Origin: Neolewinella xylanilytica
Lineage (GTDB): Bacteria; Bacteroidota; Bacteroidia; Chitinophagales; Saprospiraceae
Assembly: GCF_002934605.1 (NCBI RefSeq)
Contig: NZ_PTJC01000005.1
Location: 1,984,001 to 2,048,000, forward strand
Reading direction: 5' to 3'
DNA: 64,000 nucleotides
Both the position numbers and the translations under genes were made by a program. The notes under the pieces were generated by a model, which was given only the letters and a program-made list of their open reading frames with translations, was not told the origin of the DNA and made no database searches. This document shows positions 8,998 through 18,035 of this stretch, piece after piece (within the stretch, counting starts at the first letter, position 1; each line of letters begins with the position of its first letter).

Positions 8998-9751
8998 CTA
9001 TTGGCTACCATGGCTGCTCCTGCTAGCCCCCGCCCCCTTCGTGGCCCAGATTACGCTCGAACCCTCCACTTCGGCCGGAACGGCCTGGTTCAAAGAGGAG
9101 GTAGGAGACAACCGGGGGGCAAAATTTTCCTACGGCCTCGGCTTACATTACGCCTTCAATGATACCGACCGGCGAAGCTTAGGGGTCGAATTCGCCCGGG
9201 AGGATTATGGAGGGTTTCATATTCCCCGCAGTTTCTCGCAGATCGTCCCTGCACCCGACGCTACCGGTGAGTTGCGGGCGGTCAGTATGCAGACCAGCTA
9301 CCAGACACTGGGTGCCTACCGTCTTTCACTGGTGTATCGTGAGGCGCTAAGCCGTACCCTCTCTCGGTTCACCGTAGGCCTGGCCAGCACCCTCGTGCGA
9401 CTGAAAACCGACGGGGGCGTCATAAACAATGTCGTACAGCAGTCGCTCGATGGCGAGATCGTACCTTATTCCTACTGGCTGCGGGAAAGCGTGAAATTGG
9501 AGGAGGGTGTTCTACGGCGAATACTTCGTACGGAAGCACCTATGAAAGAGGACAATCAACTCCACCGCTACCGGTATCAGTATAGCGTAATCGCTTACTA
9601 CGCATTATCTGCCGACCTAAAGGTTTTTGTGTCTTTCGATTCCACGATCGGAGCGCTCGGCAAGCGGTACGGGCGGGGGGGCAACCAGTTAATGTTAGGA
9701 GAAGTAAGAAGCTGGAACCTGGGTTTTTCGGGTTCTATTTTCCAGTGGTGA
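8990..9751 (+). CDS. outer-membrane-type protein, unknown function
   Basis: 253 residues. Translation starts at a GTG (8990) 8 bp before the previous stop, and residues 1-19 form a signal peptide ending P-F-V-A-Q. The rest has beta-strand character (FSYGLGLHYAFN, TLGAYRLSLVYRE, YSVIAYYALS) and ends in an aromatic residue (SIFQW), as barrels recognised by the BAM machinery often do. No named family is recognised. It is the last gene of the sigma/anti-sigma-like/outer-membrane operon and resembles its neighbour in size and style, though I cannot show they are paralogues. Confidence 0.7.
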   Translation: MNSYWLPWLLLLAPAPFVAQITLEPSTSAGTAWFKEEVGDNRGAKFSYGLGLHYAFNDTDRRSLGVEFAREDYGGFHIPRSFSQIVPAPDATGELRAVSMQTSYQTLGAYRLSLVYREALSRTLSRFTVGLASTLVRLKTDGGVINNVVQQSLDGEIVPYSYWLRESVKLEEGVLRRILRTEAPMKEDNQLHRYRYQYSVIAYYALSADLKVFVSFDSTIGALGKRYGRGGNQLMLGEVRSWNLGFSGSIFQW

Positions 9752-10230
9752 TCATACCGGTCACGGCATCAGGAACGCCACATAATGAAGTGGACTGCTG
9801 CCTGACTGAGCCATCACTTTGCCGCAACCCGAAATTTTCGCCCGGGGCTTACCCGTAGGGGTTTCTTCAATTAGGCATCAAAGTCGAATACCGCCTGCCT
9901 TCACGTCCGCTTGCCGTGTAACGCGCCTACGACTGGCCAAGGCTATCCAGCGCCGCCCGATTGGGGCACGGTGACCGAAGCGCTTACAGCAGGTTCCAGA
10001 TGGAAGCTGCCAGGTAGTTCAGGTGCACTATGCTCGAAACCGTCGCCATCTTCGGGCGGGCCGACGAAGAACGAGCGGATAGTTTTAGACCGGACGTTGC
10101 CCGCCGCGCGCGGGTGCGCTCGATGTGGCCCGCGCGATAGGAACCGCCGGGGAAGGGGAGTCCGCTGCCAAACCGCCGCGGGCTGAGGTTACCGTAGCGG
10201 CCGAATGGAGGAAGATTCAGGGGGTTTGAT
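9752..10230. other. intergenic region between convergent genes
   Basis: About 480 bp between the end of the sigma operon and the end of the T9SS cargo gene. Small frames on both strands lack signal peptides or recognisable motifs. I see nothing in it that can be named; terminators for both flanking genes are expected here but no clear stem with a T-tract was found. Confidence 0.45.
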
Positions 10231-12501
10231 TTATCGTACGACATATAAAGGGCTAAGCATCAAATTTTTGCCGGGAGTGAAGGCGGATACCACGTAGCTA
10301 CCGGCGGGTAAGTGGTCGACGGGTAAGTCCAACGTATTCTGTCCGACGTGCCCGCGGTATTCCCGTTCCGCGACTACTTGACCGCCCATTGTCACGAGGC
10401 GGAGCGTAACGTCCTTTTCCACGTCGAGGTCGATCGAAAGCTTGGCCAGGTCGCTGGCGGGGTTGGGATAAATATTCAAGTGGGGAGATTCTTGGAGCGC
10501 CCTGGTAACGGCAAGTACGCTACTGATGGTGCTGCTCCCATCCAGGTCTTCCGTAACGATCCGGTAGTACGACAAGTCTTCCGGGTAGCGGTCATAGAAT
10601 TCGTAGTCAAGGATGTCGTCGCTGTTCCCTGCCGCCGGTAAGCTGCAAATAATCTCCCAGTCACCCAGTCCCGTCGTACTCCGTTCTACGTGGTGGTAAG
10701 CCGTCTCGTGCTCAAAGGCGGTACTCCACGAAATCAGGTTATAATCCCGGAGGGCTTCCCCGGTGACCAGCAATAGCTCGACTGGGAGTGCCGCCGCATT
10801 GTAGGCGGGGTTGCTGGAAATGGTGATATGGTCGATCGGCGTACCGTCTTCGCGCATGGCGAAGGTCAGCTTATGAATGCCGGTCGAAGGGACGTTGATC
10901 GTCGGTAGATCCTCGTAGAAGGTCCAGCTGCCTGGTGACAGAACGTTAAATTGCTGTTCCCCCAGCTTTACGTCATTGAATAAGTAGGTGTAAGAATTAT
11001 CGCTACCGGTGGGCGCTCGGTGCCGGACGTTGAGGTAGTGGATACCGGTTTGTACGAAGTTGATGTCGAACTCCTCAACGGGCGCGTTGTACGACAGCGC
11101 TCCGTTCAGCAGGTTATTGACCAGGCCGGGATCTTCCACCTGGGCGTACATTCCGCCGAGGGCGGTGGGATCCGTTTTGACTTCCCAGCCCAGCTGGTTG
11201 AACAAACCGATACCGGGCAAGCGGCGGCTCGGCGTCTCCATCGGTAGCTGTACGAGGTGATCGGGAGTATTATCCTGCTGGTAGACCAACCGGGCGGGGA
11301 ACATCGTCGTAGGGATCGGTCCGGTACCGGTAGGATTGAAATAGGGATCCGTGGTCACTACGATCTTGTCGATCGGCGCGCCGTCACTCCGCATTACCAG
11401 ACTCAACAGGAAGGTACCGGAAGTCTTGTTCGTGTAGCCAAGATAGTATCCATTCCACCGCCAGCCGGTGGAGTTCGTTAATCCGCGTGCGTACTGATAG
11501 GTGCCGCTGTAATCGAGGGCGGTGAAGATGGTGTTGTTCCCGTTAGAAGCCTTGTGCCGGATGAATACGTAGTAGTAATCAGCTTGCGCCACGGTGATCT
11601 CGAAATCCAACATCGGCGCGGACCAGATGGAACCGTTCGGAACTTCCACGCCGTTGTTCTCGGTGGCCATATACTGGCCTCCGCTCGCGGTGGGGTCGGA
11701 GCGAATGATCCAGGGCTGGCATTCGTAGTCCCGTAAACCGGACATATTGTAGGTGAAATCCTCGGCTTCGATCACCGCGTAGCCTTCACCGGTACGGTAG
11801 TCCATGTGGTGCTCGACGCGTTCGTTCATGCCGCGTGTCAGGGAGGTCCCGTCCTCCGTGGCATCGGGGCCGATGCCGGTAAAGGGATAATTGGTGGTCG
11901 TACTAATGGCCAACCGATCCAGGTCGAAGCCATCTTCCCGGTGAAAGATCGTGAGGGTATGCACGCCGGTAGTGGGCACGGTAAAGGTGAGGGGGGCCTC
12001 GATCCACGTCCAGCCGGTCACGTTCGTGGGCACGTTCCAGTTAGCCTGAAACACCGTGCCGTCGAACGCGGCATGAATGGAATTGTCGCTTCCGTCATCC
12101 GCGAAATAGCGGATATAGAAATGGTGGATACCCGTCTTGACGAAGGTGATGTCAAAATCCAGGCGGGCCCCGGCGGGCGGGAGGGTCAGGGCATTCTGGT
12201 TGGTAGAATTGACCCGCACGTACCCCCCGTTTCCGGCGTCGTTGGAGGTGTACTCCAGCCAGAGGGCGTTGGCGTCGTGCGTCGGTACCTGGGATGCCAG
12301 GCTGCGGGTGGATGCCTCGGCTTCCATTACCGCCAGGCCATCACCACTACTGTCGTCTTGGTAATAGGCGGTAGCGCCACAGCCGGGGGCAACCGAGGCT
12401 GCGCCAACGGTAGTTGGCCGTCCGAAGAAAAAGAAACAGATGAGCGTGGCCACGAAGGTGGCCCGGCGGACTATGTCCTGGCGAGTGATCAAGGTTTGCA
12501 C
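10231..12501 (-). CDS. secreted three-module lectin-like protein with T9SS sorting domain
   Basis: 756 residues. The start is a GTG at 12501, with a signal peptide of about 35 residues. Three related modules follow (about 40-210, 235-390 and 405-575). Each begins with a Y-Q-D-D or A-V-I-E-A-E-D-type strand and ends with the phrase I-D-x-I-x-I-S/T after R-E/S-D-G. This resembles CBM6/malectin-like beta-sandwiches that bind carbohydrates. A fibronectin-like segment (about 580-665) contains YHHVERSTTG. The last 80 residues start HLNIYPNPASD and match the type A T9SS sorting domain. The protein is therefore expected to be exported through T9SS and anchored or released at the surface. The ligand is unknown. 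Confidence 0.85.
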   Translation of the reverse strand: MQTLITRQDIVRRATFVATLICFFFFGRPTTVGAASVAPGCGATAYYQDDSSGDGLAVMEAEASTRSLASQVPTHDANALWLEYTSNDAGNGGYVRVNSTNQNALTLPPAGARLDFDITFVKTGIHHFYIRYFADDGSDNSIHAAFDGTVFQANWNVPTNVTGWTWIEAPLTFTVPTTGVHTLTIFHREDGFDLDRLAISTTTNYPFTGIGPDATEDGTSLTRGMNERVEHHMDYRTGEGYAVIEAEDFTYNMSGLRDYECQPWIIRSDPTASGGQYMATENNGVEVPNGSIWSAPMLDFEITVAQADYYYVFIRHKASNGNNTIFTALDYSGTYQYARGLTNSTGWRWNGYYLGYTNKTSGTFLLSLVMRSDGAPIDKIVVTTDPYFNPTGTGPIPTTMFPARLVYQQDNTPDHLVQLPMETPSRRLPGIGLFNQLGWEVKTDPTALGGMYAQVEDPGLVNNLLNGALSYNAPVEEFDINFVQTGIHYLNVRHRAPTGSDNSYTYLFNDVKLGEQQFNVLSPGSWTFYEDLPTINVPSTGIHKLTFAMREDGTPIDHITISSNPAYNAAALPVELLLVTGEALRDYNLISWSTAFEHETAYHHVERSTTGLGDWEIICSLPAAGNSDDILDYEFYDRYPEDLSYYRIVTEDLDGSSTISSVLAVTRALQESPHLNIYPNPASDLAKLSIDLDVEKDVTLRLVTMGGQVVAEREYRGHVGQNTLDLPVDHLPAGSYVVSAFTPGKNLMLSPLYVVR

Positions 12502-12814
12502 CTGTATTTGTTTAGTCGCTACCGATGTCCTTCAACTACTAAATAGTGTCGAAAATCAGGCGGTACGAGATAAATAAAGCAGTGTCAAGGGCCTATGATG
12601 TCGTAAAGTCAAATGTCGAAATGAACGGATGCTACTGCTGCCGAGCGACAGCTGATTCCGCGGGGCCGATAAGCGGCATATGCGGAATGAAATTAATGCG
12701 GAAGTCCTAGGTAATAAAAGCTACCGAAGTCTTCCCCGGTTGAACGTGTTTAAAGGCCGGTGGAGTATGCCGGGCAGCCGGATTTAGCACAACGGGTAGG
12801 CTACGGCGGCCCGA
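12502..12814. other. intergenic region
   Basis: About 310 bp between the FtsK stop and the T9SS cargo start, both on the minus strand. It must contain the cargo gene promoter. No repeat, RNA gene or small coding frame could be supported. Confidence 0.4.
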
Positions 12815-15310
12815 TCAGCTCCGGTTCCGCAAATCATCGATAAAGCGCGTCAACTCCATCTCGTCGTAGACCAATACTTCCCGGGGTTTACTGCCCTGTG
12901 AAGGCCCTACGATGCCGAGTTGTTCCATCTGGTCCATGATGCGGCCGGCGCGGTTGTAGCCGAGCTTGAGGCGACGCTGCACCATACTCGTGGAACCGTG
13001 CTGCTGCTGGATGATCAGCCGGGCGGCATCTTCGAACATGTCGTCGAGATCGGCGTAGCTGAGCGCTCCGGAGCCGGCCATTTCCTCGTCGGTGTTGTAT
13101 TCGGGCAGGAGGTAGGGCTCCACGTAGCCGCGCTGCTGGCCGATGTAGTTGATGACTTCCTCCACTTCCGGCGTATCGACGAAAGCTCCCTGCAGGCGGA
13201 CCACGTCGCCCCCGTTGCTGAGCAGCATGTCTCCCCGTCCGATCAGCTGGTCGGCACCGCCGGAGTCGAGAATGGTACGGGAGTCCACCTTGGCGGTAAC
13301 CTTGTAGGCGATCCGGGCCGGGAAGTTGGCCTTGATCACGCCGGTAATGATGTTGACCGAGGGGCGCTGGGTGGCAATCACCAGGTGAATGCCTACGGCC
13401 CGTGACAGCTGCGCCAGCCGCGCGATCGGCATTTCCACCTCCTTACCCGCCGTCATGATGAGGTCGGCGAACTCGTCGATGATCAGCACGATGAAGGGGA
13501 GGAATTTGTGCCCTTTTTCGGGGTTCAGCCGCCGCGCCACGAATTTTTCGTTGTACTCCTTGATGTTCCGCGCGGCCGCCTTCTTGAGCAGGTCGTAGCG
13601 CTGGTCCATCTCGATACAGAGCGAATTCAGGATGTGGATCACCTTGGTGGTCTCCGTGGTGATCGGCTCCGTCTGCCCCGGCAGGAAGGCCAGGAAGTGG
13701 CTCTCCAGCTTGGCGTAGGGGAAGAGCTCCACCTTCTTCGGGTCGATCATCACGAGCTTCACCTGGCTGGGGTGCTTCTTGTACAGGATCGACATGATGA
13801 TCGAGTTGATACCGACCGATTTACCCTGACCGGTAGCACCGGCCACCAGCAAGTGGGGCATCTTCGCCAGATCGGCCACCAATACCTCGTTCTTGATCGT
13901 TTTGCCGAGCGCCAGGGGAATGTCCATCTTAGCGGTGCGGAATTTCTCGCTTTCCAGTACCTCCCGCATGCTCACCATCTGGGGGTTCTTGTTCGGCACC
14001 TCGATACCGATGGTACCCCGGCCGGGTATCGGCGCGATGATCCGGATCCCTAGGGCCGCCAGCGACAAAGCGATGTCGTCCTCCAGGTTCTTGATCTTGG
14101 ATATGCGTACGCCGGGGGCCGGCACGATCTCGTACAAGGTGACGGTAGGCCCGATCGTGGCGCGGATCTTCGTGATCTCGATCTTGTAGTTGAGCAGCGT
14201 CTCGATGATCTGATCCTTGTTCGCCTCCAGTTCGGCCCGGTCCACCTCGTGCTTACCGGTTTCTCCTTCGAGAAGCAGTTGCAGATGCGGCTTCTCATAG
14301 GAAGGTAGGTCGGCGGTAGGATCGTAGGGCTCCGAGTGATCGGCGTTTTCCTCGGTCACCGCCAGGCTGGTATCGATCCCTTCGTCGCCGTCGGCTACGA
14401 TCAGGTTGTCGCCACCCACCGCCAGGGGGTCCTTTCCGACGAGGGTGAGGTCGCCCACGGACTCCAGCGGCATCTCCATCTGGTCGCCCCGCAGCTGTTC
14501 GCGGCCTTCCTCGGACAGTGTACGCGGCCGCGGCCGGGGGCTTTCGATCTCGAAGTCGCCATGATTGCCCGGAGCGAGTGTCTGCGGGCGGTCCGTCTCG
14601 CGTTTAGGCGAAGAAAGGTTGGGCGCCGGGGGCGCAGGTGCGGGGGCTGTCCGGGGAGCGGTGGCGGGCTTTGGTTTGCCCCGAAAGCGAACCATCTCGG
14701 AGAAGTGGTCGACCACGTCGTTGCGGATCTGCCGGGGTGAGCCGTTGAAGTCGATCCGGGCTTCGAAGATCAGGTACAGCCCGAATAGCAACAGCAGCAG
14801 CAGGATCACCCCGAAACCACCCAGCACCCCGGAGAGGTGGGATACTAGATAGTCACCGATCCCCCCACCCAGCGGAAAATCCGTCAAACTACCGAAGGCG
14901 AAACTCAGCAACACCGACAAGCCGAGCGTGAAGAGCATCAGCTTCACGAAAAGGTTCGTCATCGGCCGCAGCGGTGCCCTCCGCAGCCGGTTGAGGCCCA
15001 GCCGCCCCAGGAAGTACACCAGGATAAAACTCGGTAACCCGAAACAGAAGTAGATGAAGAAATTGGACAGGAAAGCACCCAGTCTTCCCAACCAGTTGTC
15101 GACCGTAGCCGCATCCTCACTCAGCAGTTTCCAACTGAAGCGCAGCACGCGGTCCTGATCGATCTTCCACGTAAAAAGGTAGGAGACGAAAGCAACGGTC
15201 AGGTAGACGGAGATGAACAACAACAGCAGACCGAATAATTTCGGAATACGCTCGTCCTTCAGTCCCATTCGAAGACCGAGTTGTCCGCTCTGTTTCTTTG
15301 TTTTGGCCAT
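12815..15310 (-). CDS. ftsK: DNA translocase FtsK/SpoIIIE
   Basis: 831 residues, full length for Bacteroidetes FtsK. Four or five N-terminal transmembrane helices lie within residues 24-185. A Pro/Ala-rich linker follows (about 210-340). The alpha/beta motor domain carries Walker A GATGQGKS at 491-498, Walker B LIIDEFADL near 609-617 and the ATQRPSVN motif near 646-653. The C-terminal gamma winged helix (about 760-831, with YNRAGRIMDQME) would read KOPS-like sequences. It anchors at the septum and pumps chromosome termini for dimer resolution at division. It stands alone, with no obvious operon partner. Confidence 0.97.
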   Translation of the reverse strand: MAKTKKQSGQLGLRMGLKDERIPKLFGLLLLFISVYLTVAFVSYLFTWKIDQDRVLRFSWKLLSEDAATVDNWLGRLGAFLSNFFIYFCFGLPSFILVYFLGRLGLNRLRRAPLRPMTNLFVKLMLFTLGLSVLLSFAFGSLTDFPLGGGIGDYLVSHLSGVLGGFGVILLLLLLFGLYLIFEARIDFNGSPRQIRNDVVDHFSEMVRFRGKPKPATAPRTAPAPAPPAPNLSSPKRETDRPQTLAPGNHGDFEIESPRPRPRTLSEEGREQLRGDQMEMPLESVGDLTLVGKDPLAVGGDNLIVADGDEGIDTSLAVTEENADHSEPYDPTADLPSYEKPHLQLLLEGETGKHEVDRAELEANKDQIIETLLNYKIEITKIRATIGPTVTLYEIVPAPGVRISKIKNLEDDIALSLAALGIRIIAPIPGRGTIGIEVPNKNPQMVSMREVLESEKFRTAKMDIPLALGKTIKNEVLVADLAKMPHLLVAGATGQGKSVGINSIIMSILYKKHPSQVKLVMIDPKKVELFPYAKLESHFLAFLPGQTEPITTETTKVIHILNSLCIEMDQRYDLLKKAAARNIKEYNEKFVARRLNPEKGHKFLPFIVLIIDEFADLIMTAGKEVEMPIARLAQLSRAVGIHLVIATQRPSVNIITGVIKANFPARIAYKVTAKVDSRTILDSGGADQLIGRGDMLLSNGGDVVRLQGAFVDTPEVEEVINYIGQQRGYVEPYLLPEYNTDEEMAGSGALSYADLDDMFEDAARLIIQQQHGSTSMVQRRLKLGYNRAGRIMDQMEQLGIVGPSQGSKPREVLVYDEMELTRFIDDLRNRS

Positions 15311-15613
15311 TCAGTAAGTGGCTTGTTAGCCTAAGCGGCGAAATTACGATAAATGAGGGGAACGGCAGGGGTGCCCACCGGTGAAGTTTGCGCTGTTAAT
15401 TTTACGACGCTGCCTCCCGCCCCTCGTTCATAGGCGGCGGCGCACTAAAACCCGGATGTTAGGACGCGGTATTTTCTCTAGTAGATTGCTCGCTCCCGCA
15501 TCGCTCGTAGTTCGCTGTCTCCACGTCGAATAGGGAGCCGCCTGCTCCTGCGCTTGCCGCCATCACCAAGGTACAGTCCGCCGGTAATTGCCGCGGGCTA
15601 CGGACCAGTCGCT
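15311..15613. other. intergenic region
   Basis: About 300 bp between the photolyase stop and the ftsK start, both minus strand. It should hold the ftsK promoter. A frame of 231 codons overlaps it (15459-16154) but is an out-of-frame shadow of the photolyase gene. Nothing else is visible. Confidence 0.4.
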
Positions 15614-17119
15614 TTAGGCTAGCGGAAAAGGCTGGCGACCCTGGCCGGCGGGCTTCCCTTTTTGCTCCTTGCCTTTCTTCGGGCGCCAGTGGGTACTGTT
15701 GACGATGGCATGGGGGTAATCGGTGCCGAGTTCGAGGTCGTATTCCGCCTGCTGGGAAGCGCTCAGCAAGTCGGGCTGGTGGACGTACTCCTCGGGCACT
15801 TCCGCTAGCTCGGGGCACCAGAGCCGTACATATTCTCCCTTCGGATCGTATCGTTCCGCCTGGCTGAGCACGTTGAAGTGCCGATCTTCGCGGGGGTCGG
15901 TACCCACGCCGGCGGCGTACTGCCAGTTGCACCAGTTGCTCGTGACATCGTAGTCGATCAAGGCGTGCTCGAAGTATTCCGCCCCGAGTCGCCAGTCGAG
16001 TTGCAGCTCCTTGACGAAATAGCTGGCTACGTTTTGTCGGCCACGGTTGCTCATGTAACCGCTGCGGGCGATCTCCCGCATATTGGCATCCACGAAGGGG
16101 GTGCCGGTTTGCCCGTCGATCCAGCGGCGCAGCAGACTGCGGTCGGTAGACCATTCCGAATGCTCGGTCTCCGAAAAACCGTTCTTGTGAAAGATCCGCT
16201 CCCCGTGTTTTTTACCCATCAGGCGGAAGAAGTCGCGCCACAGCAACTCGTAAATGACCGAATACGTACTGTCGTTTGCTCCGTTCTTGGTTTCGTAGGC
16301 CTTGATCTCGGCGTAAAGTTGCTTGGGGCTCAGGCAACCCTGCGCCAGCCAGGCACTGAATTTCGTGCTGTAGTCGCTGCCGATCAGGCCGTTACGGGTT
16401 TCCTTGTACGTGGAAATTCCCTGACGGTCGAAGAGGTAATAGGCCAGTCGGTCCAGACCGGCGGTTTCGCCCCCGTGCCAGCGAAGGGCCGCGCGTTCGT
16501 CCTCGGGGGGCAACGCCATCCCGAACTCGGAAAGCTCGGGAATATCGCCGCTCTCGATGCCGGTACCCTGTGGGAAAGGGATGCGGGCCGGGGTCGGGAT
16601 CGGTTCCCGAATTGGGGTCAGCCGCTCGGTTTCCTTCCGAAACTGGGTGAAGGTATCCGGCGTCTGGGTAATGGGAAAGGGCAAATCGGAAGTATAGTAG
16701 AGTAACTTGCCCCGGGAGTAGTACACCTCGCGGCCGATGGACCAAAGATTTAGCTCGACGTCGTTCTGCACCCGCAGCTCCTCCCGAGTACGCTCCCGGT
16801 TGCAGAACACCCAGCTCGCGCGGCACTGTTTGGACAACTCCGGCAGGATATCCTCGGGATAGCCGATGCGTACGATCAGATCGGCCCCCCGGTGGCGGAG
16901 GCTTTCGCGCAGGTCGGTGACACTCTCGAGCACGAAGCGGGCCCGGTGCGGACCGATCTTCGGCAGGCCGGTAAGGGGAAGGGTGCCCCGCCATTCCCGG
17001 GGGTCGATAATGTACACGGGAAGCAGCTCGTCCCCCTGCTTCAGCGCGTCGTTCAACGCTTCGTTGTCGTGCAACCGGAGGTCTCTTCGAAACCATACTA
17101 TTGCCGCTCGCTTGCTCAT
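15614..17119 (-). CDS. DASH-family cryptochrome/photolyase
   Basis: 501 residues. The N-terminal photolyase domain starts IVWFRRDLRLHDNEAL, the hallmark of the family, and would bind an antenna cofactor. The FAD-binding C-terminal half contains GCLSPKQLY, ELLWRDFFR, DANMREIARSGYMSNRGRQ and the W-rich segment SNWCNWQYAAGVG-DPREDR, all typical of the DASH branch. DASH proteins repair cyclobutane dimers, best in single-stranded DNA, and may act in blue-light signalling. The last 25 residues are basic and poorly conserved. It begins at the ATG at 17119 and stands between ftsK and a divergent esterase. Confidence 0.95.
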   Translation of the reverse strand: MSKRAAIVWFRRDLRLHDNEALNDALKQGDELLPVYIIDPREWRGTLPLTGLPKIGPHRARFVLESVTDLRESLRHRGADLIVRIGYPEDILPELSKQCRASWVFCNRERTREELRVQNDVELNLWSIGREVYYSRGKLLYYTSDLPFPITQTPDTFTQFRKETERLTPIREPIPTPARIPFPQGTGIESGDIPELSEFGMALPPEDERAALRWHGGETAGLDRLAYYLFDRQGISTYKETRNGLIGSDYSTKFSAWLAQGCLSPKQLYAEIKAYETKNGANDSTYSVIYELLWRDFFRLMGKKHGERIFHKNGFSETEHSEWSTDRSLLRRWIDGQTGTPFVDANMREIARSGYMSNRGRQNVASYFVKELQLDWRLGAEYFEHALIDYDVTSNWCNWQYAAGVGTDPREDRHFNVLSQAERYDPKGEYVRLWCPELAEVPEEYVHQPDLLSASQQAEYDLELGTDYPHAIVNSTHWRPKKGKEQKGKPAGQGRQPFPLA

Positions 17120-17168
17120 TTTTGCTGGGATTTGTCGCTGCTAGGGTAACCCCGGGGAGCGGCTATGG

Positions 17169-17201
17169 TTGCGACATCCCGCGGATGGGGAGCTATCTTT
17201 G
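17169..17201 (+). promoter_or_regulatory. candidate Bacteroidetes promoter, near-leaderless
   Basis: TATCTTTG at 17194-17201 is an exact match to the Bacteroidetes -7 box TAnnTTTG. A TTG at 17169-17171 lies 22 bp upstream, slightly wide for a -33 box. The box ends 3 bp before the ATG at 17205, so a transcript starting 5-8 bp downstream would be leaderless or nearly so. Confidence 0.45.
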
Positions 17202-17204
17202 AGC

Positions 17205-18035
17205 ATGCGAATCGCTCTCTTCTTCCTCACGCCGATTTTCTTCCTGGGCGGACTTCCGGGAATGCACCTTGGCTCCTGCGCTTTGGCGCAAGCAACGTAT
17301 ACCACCCTCGAAAACGTCAATTATCGTCCCGACAGCGCGGATGCCTACGTACGCGAACGCTGCGTGTTGGATCTGTACTATCCGCAAGACAGCGCCGGCT
17401 TCGCCACCGTCGTTTTCTTTCACGGGGGCGGACTGAGCGCAGGTGACAAGTTCATTCCCGAACAGTGGCGCGAACAGGGCATTGCCGTTGCGACCGCCAA
17501 CTACCGGCTGCATCCCCGGGTACAAAATCCGACCTACATCCGCGACGCCGCCGCGGCTGTCGCCTGGGTAATGGAACATATCGCGGAATACGGCGGCGAC
17601 CCCACCCGCATCTACGTCAGCGGCCACTCCGCCGGCGGCTACCTAACCAGCATGATCGGCCTGGATACCACCTACTTGGCTGCCTTTGGCAAGCATCCGG
17701 ATAGCCTGGCGGCCCTCATCCCCTTCAGCGGGCATACCATCACCCACTTTACGGTTCGCCAGGAAAGGGGGTTGGAGTGGAACGACGTGGTGGTCGACCG
17801 GTACGCGCCCATCCGTCATCTTCGCCCCGGCGCCCCACCGATCCTCCTCATCACGGGCGACAGGGAACGGGAGCTTTTCGGGCGGTACGAGGAGAACGCC
17901 TACTTCTGGCGGATGCTCCGGCTCTCCGGTCATGAGGAAAACTGGCTGTACGAAATGCAGGGTTTCGACCACGGGGGCATGGCCCGGCCCGCCAGTATCC
18001 TGACCCTCGATTTTATCCGCGGAAACCTCGATTAG
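17205..18035 (+). CDS. alpha/beta-hydrolase (BD-FAE/carboxylesterase-like)
   Basis: 276 residues with an N-terminal hydrophobic signal segment (about 1-28). The oxyanion-hole motif F-H-G-G-G lies after strand ATVVF, and the nucleophile elbow is G-H-S-A-G-G. The acid is probably in ITGDRE and the catalytic His in GFDHGG near the C-terminus. This is the hormone-sensitive-lipase or feruloyl/acetyl esterase style of fold. It probably acts on ester bonds of small or glycan-bound acyl groups in the periplasm; the substrate is not evident. The ATG at 17205 gives the signal peptide. Its 3' end overlaps the convergent MscS gene by 4 bp. Confidence 0.88.
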   Translation: MRIALFFLTPIFFLGGLPGMHLGSCALAQATYTTLENVNYRPDSADAYVRERCVLDLYYPQDSAGFATVVFFHGGGLSAGDKFIPEQWREQGIAVATANYRLHPRVQNPTYIRDAAAAVAWVMEHIAEYGGDPTRIYVSGHSAGGYLTSMIGLDTTYLAAFGKHPDSLAALIPFSGHTITHFTVRQERGLEWNDVVVDRYAPIRHLRPGAPPILLITGDRERELFGRYEENAYFWRMLRLSGHEENWLYEMQGFDHGGMARPASILTLDFIRGNLD

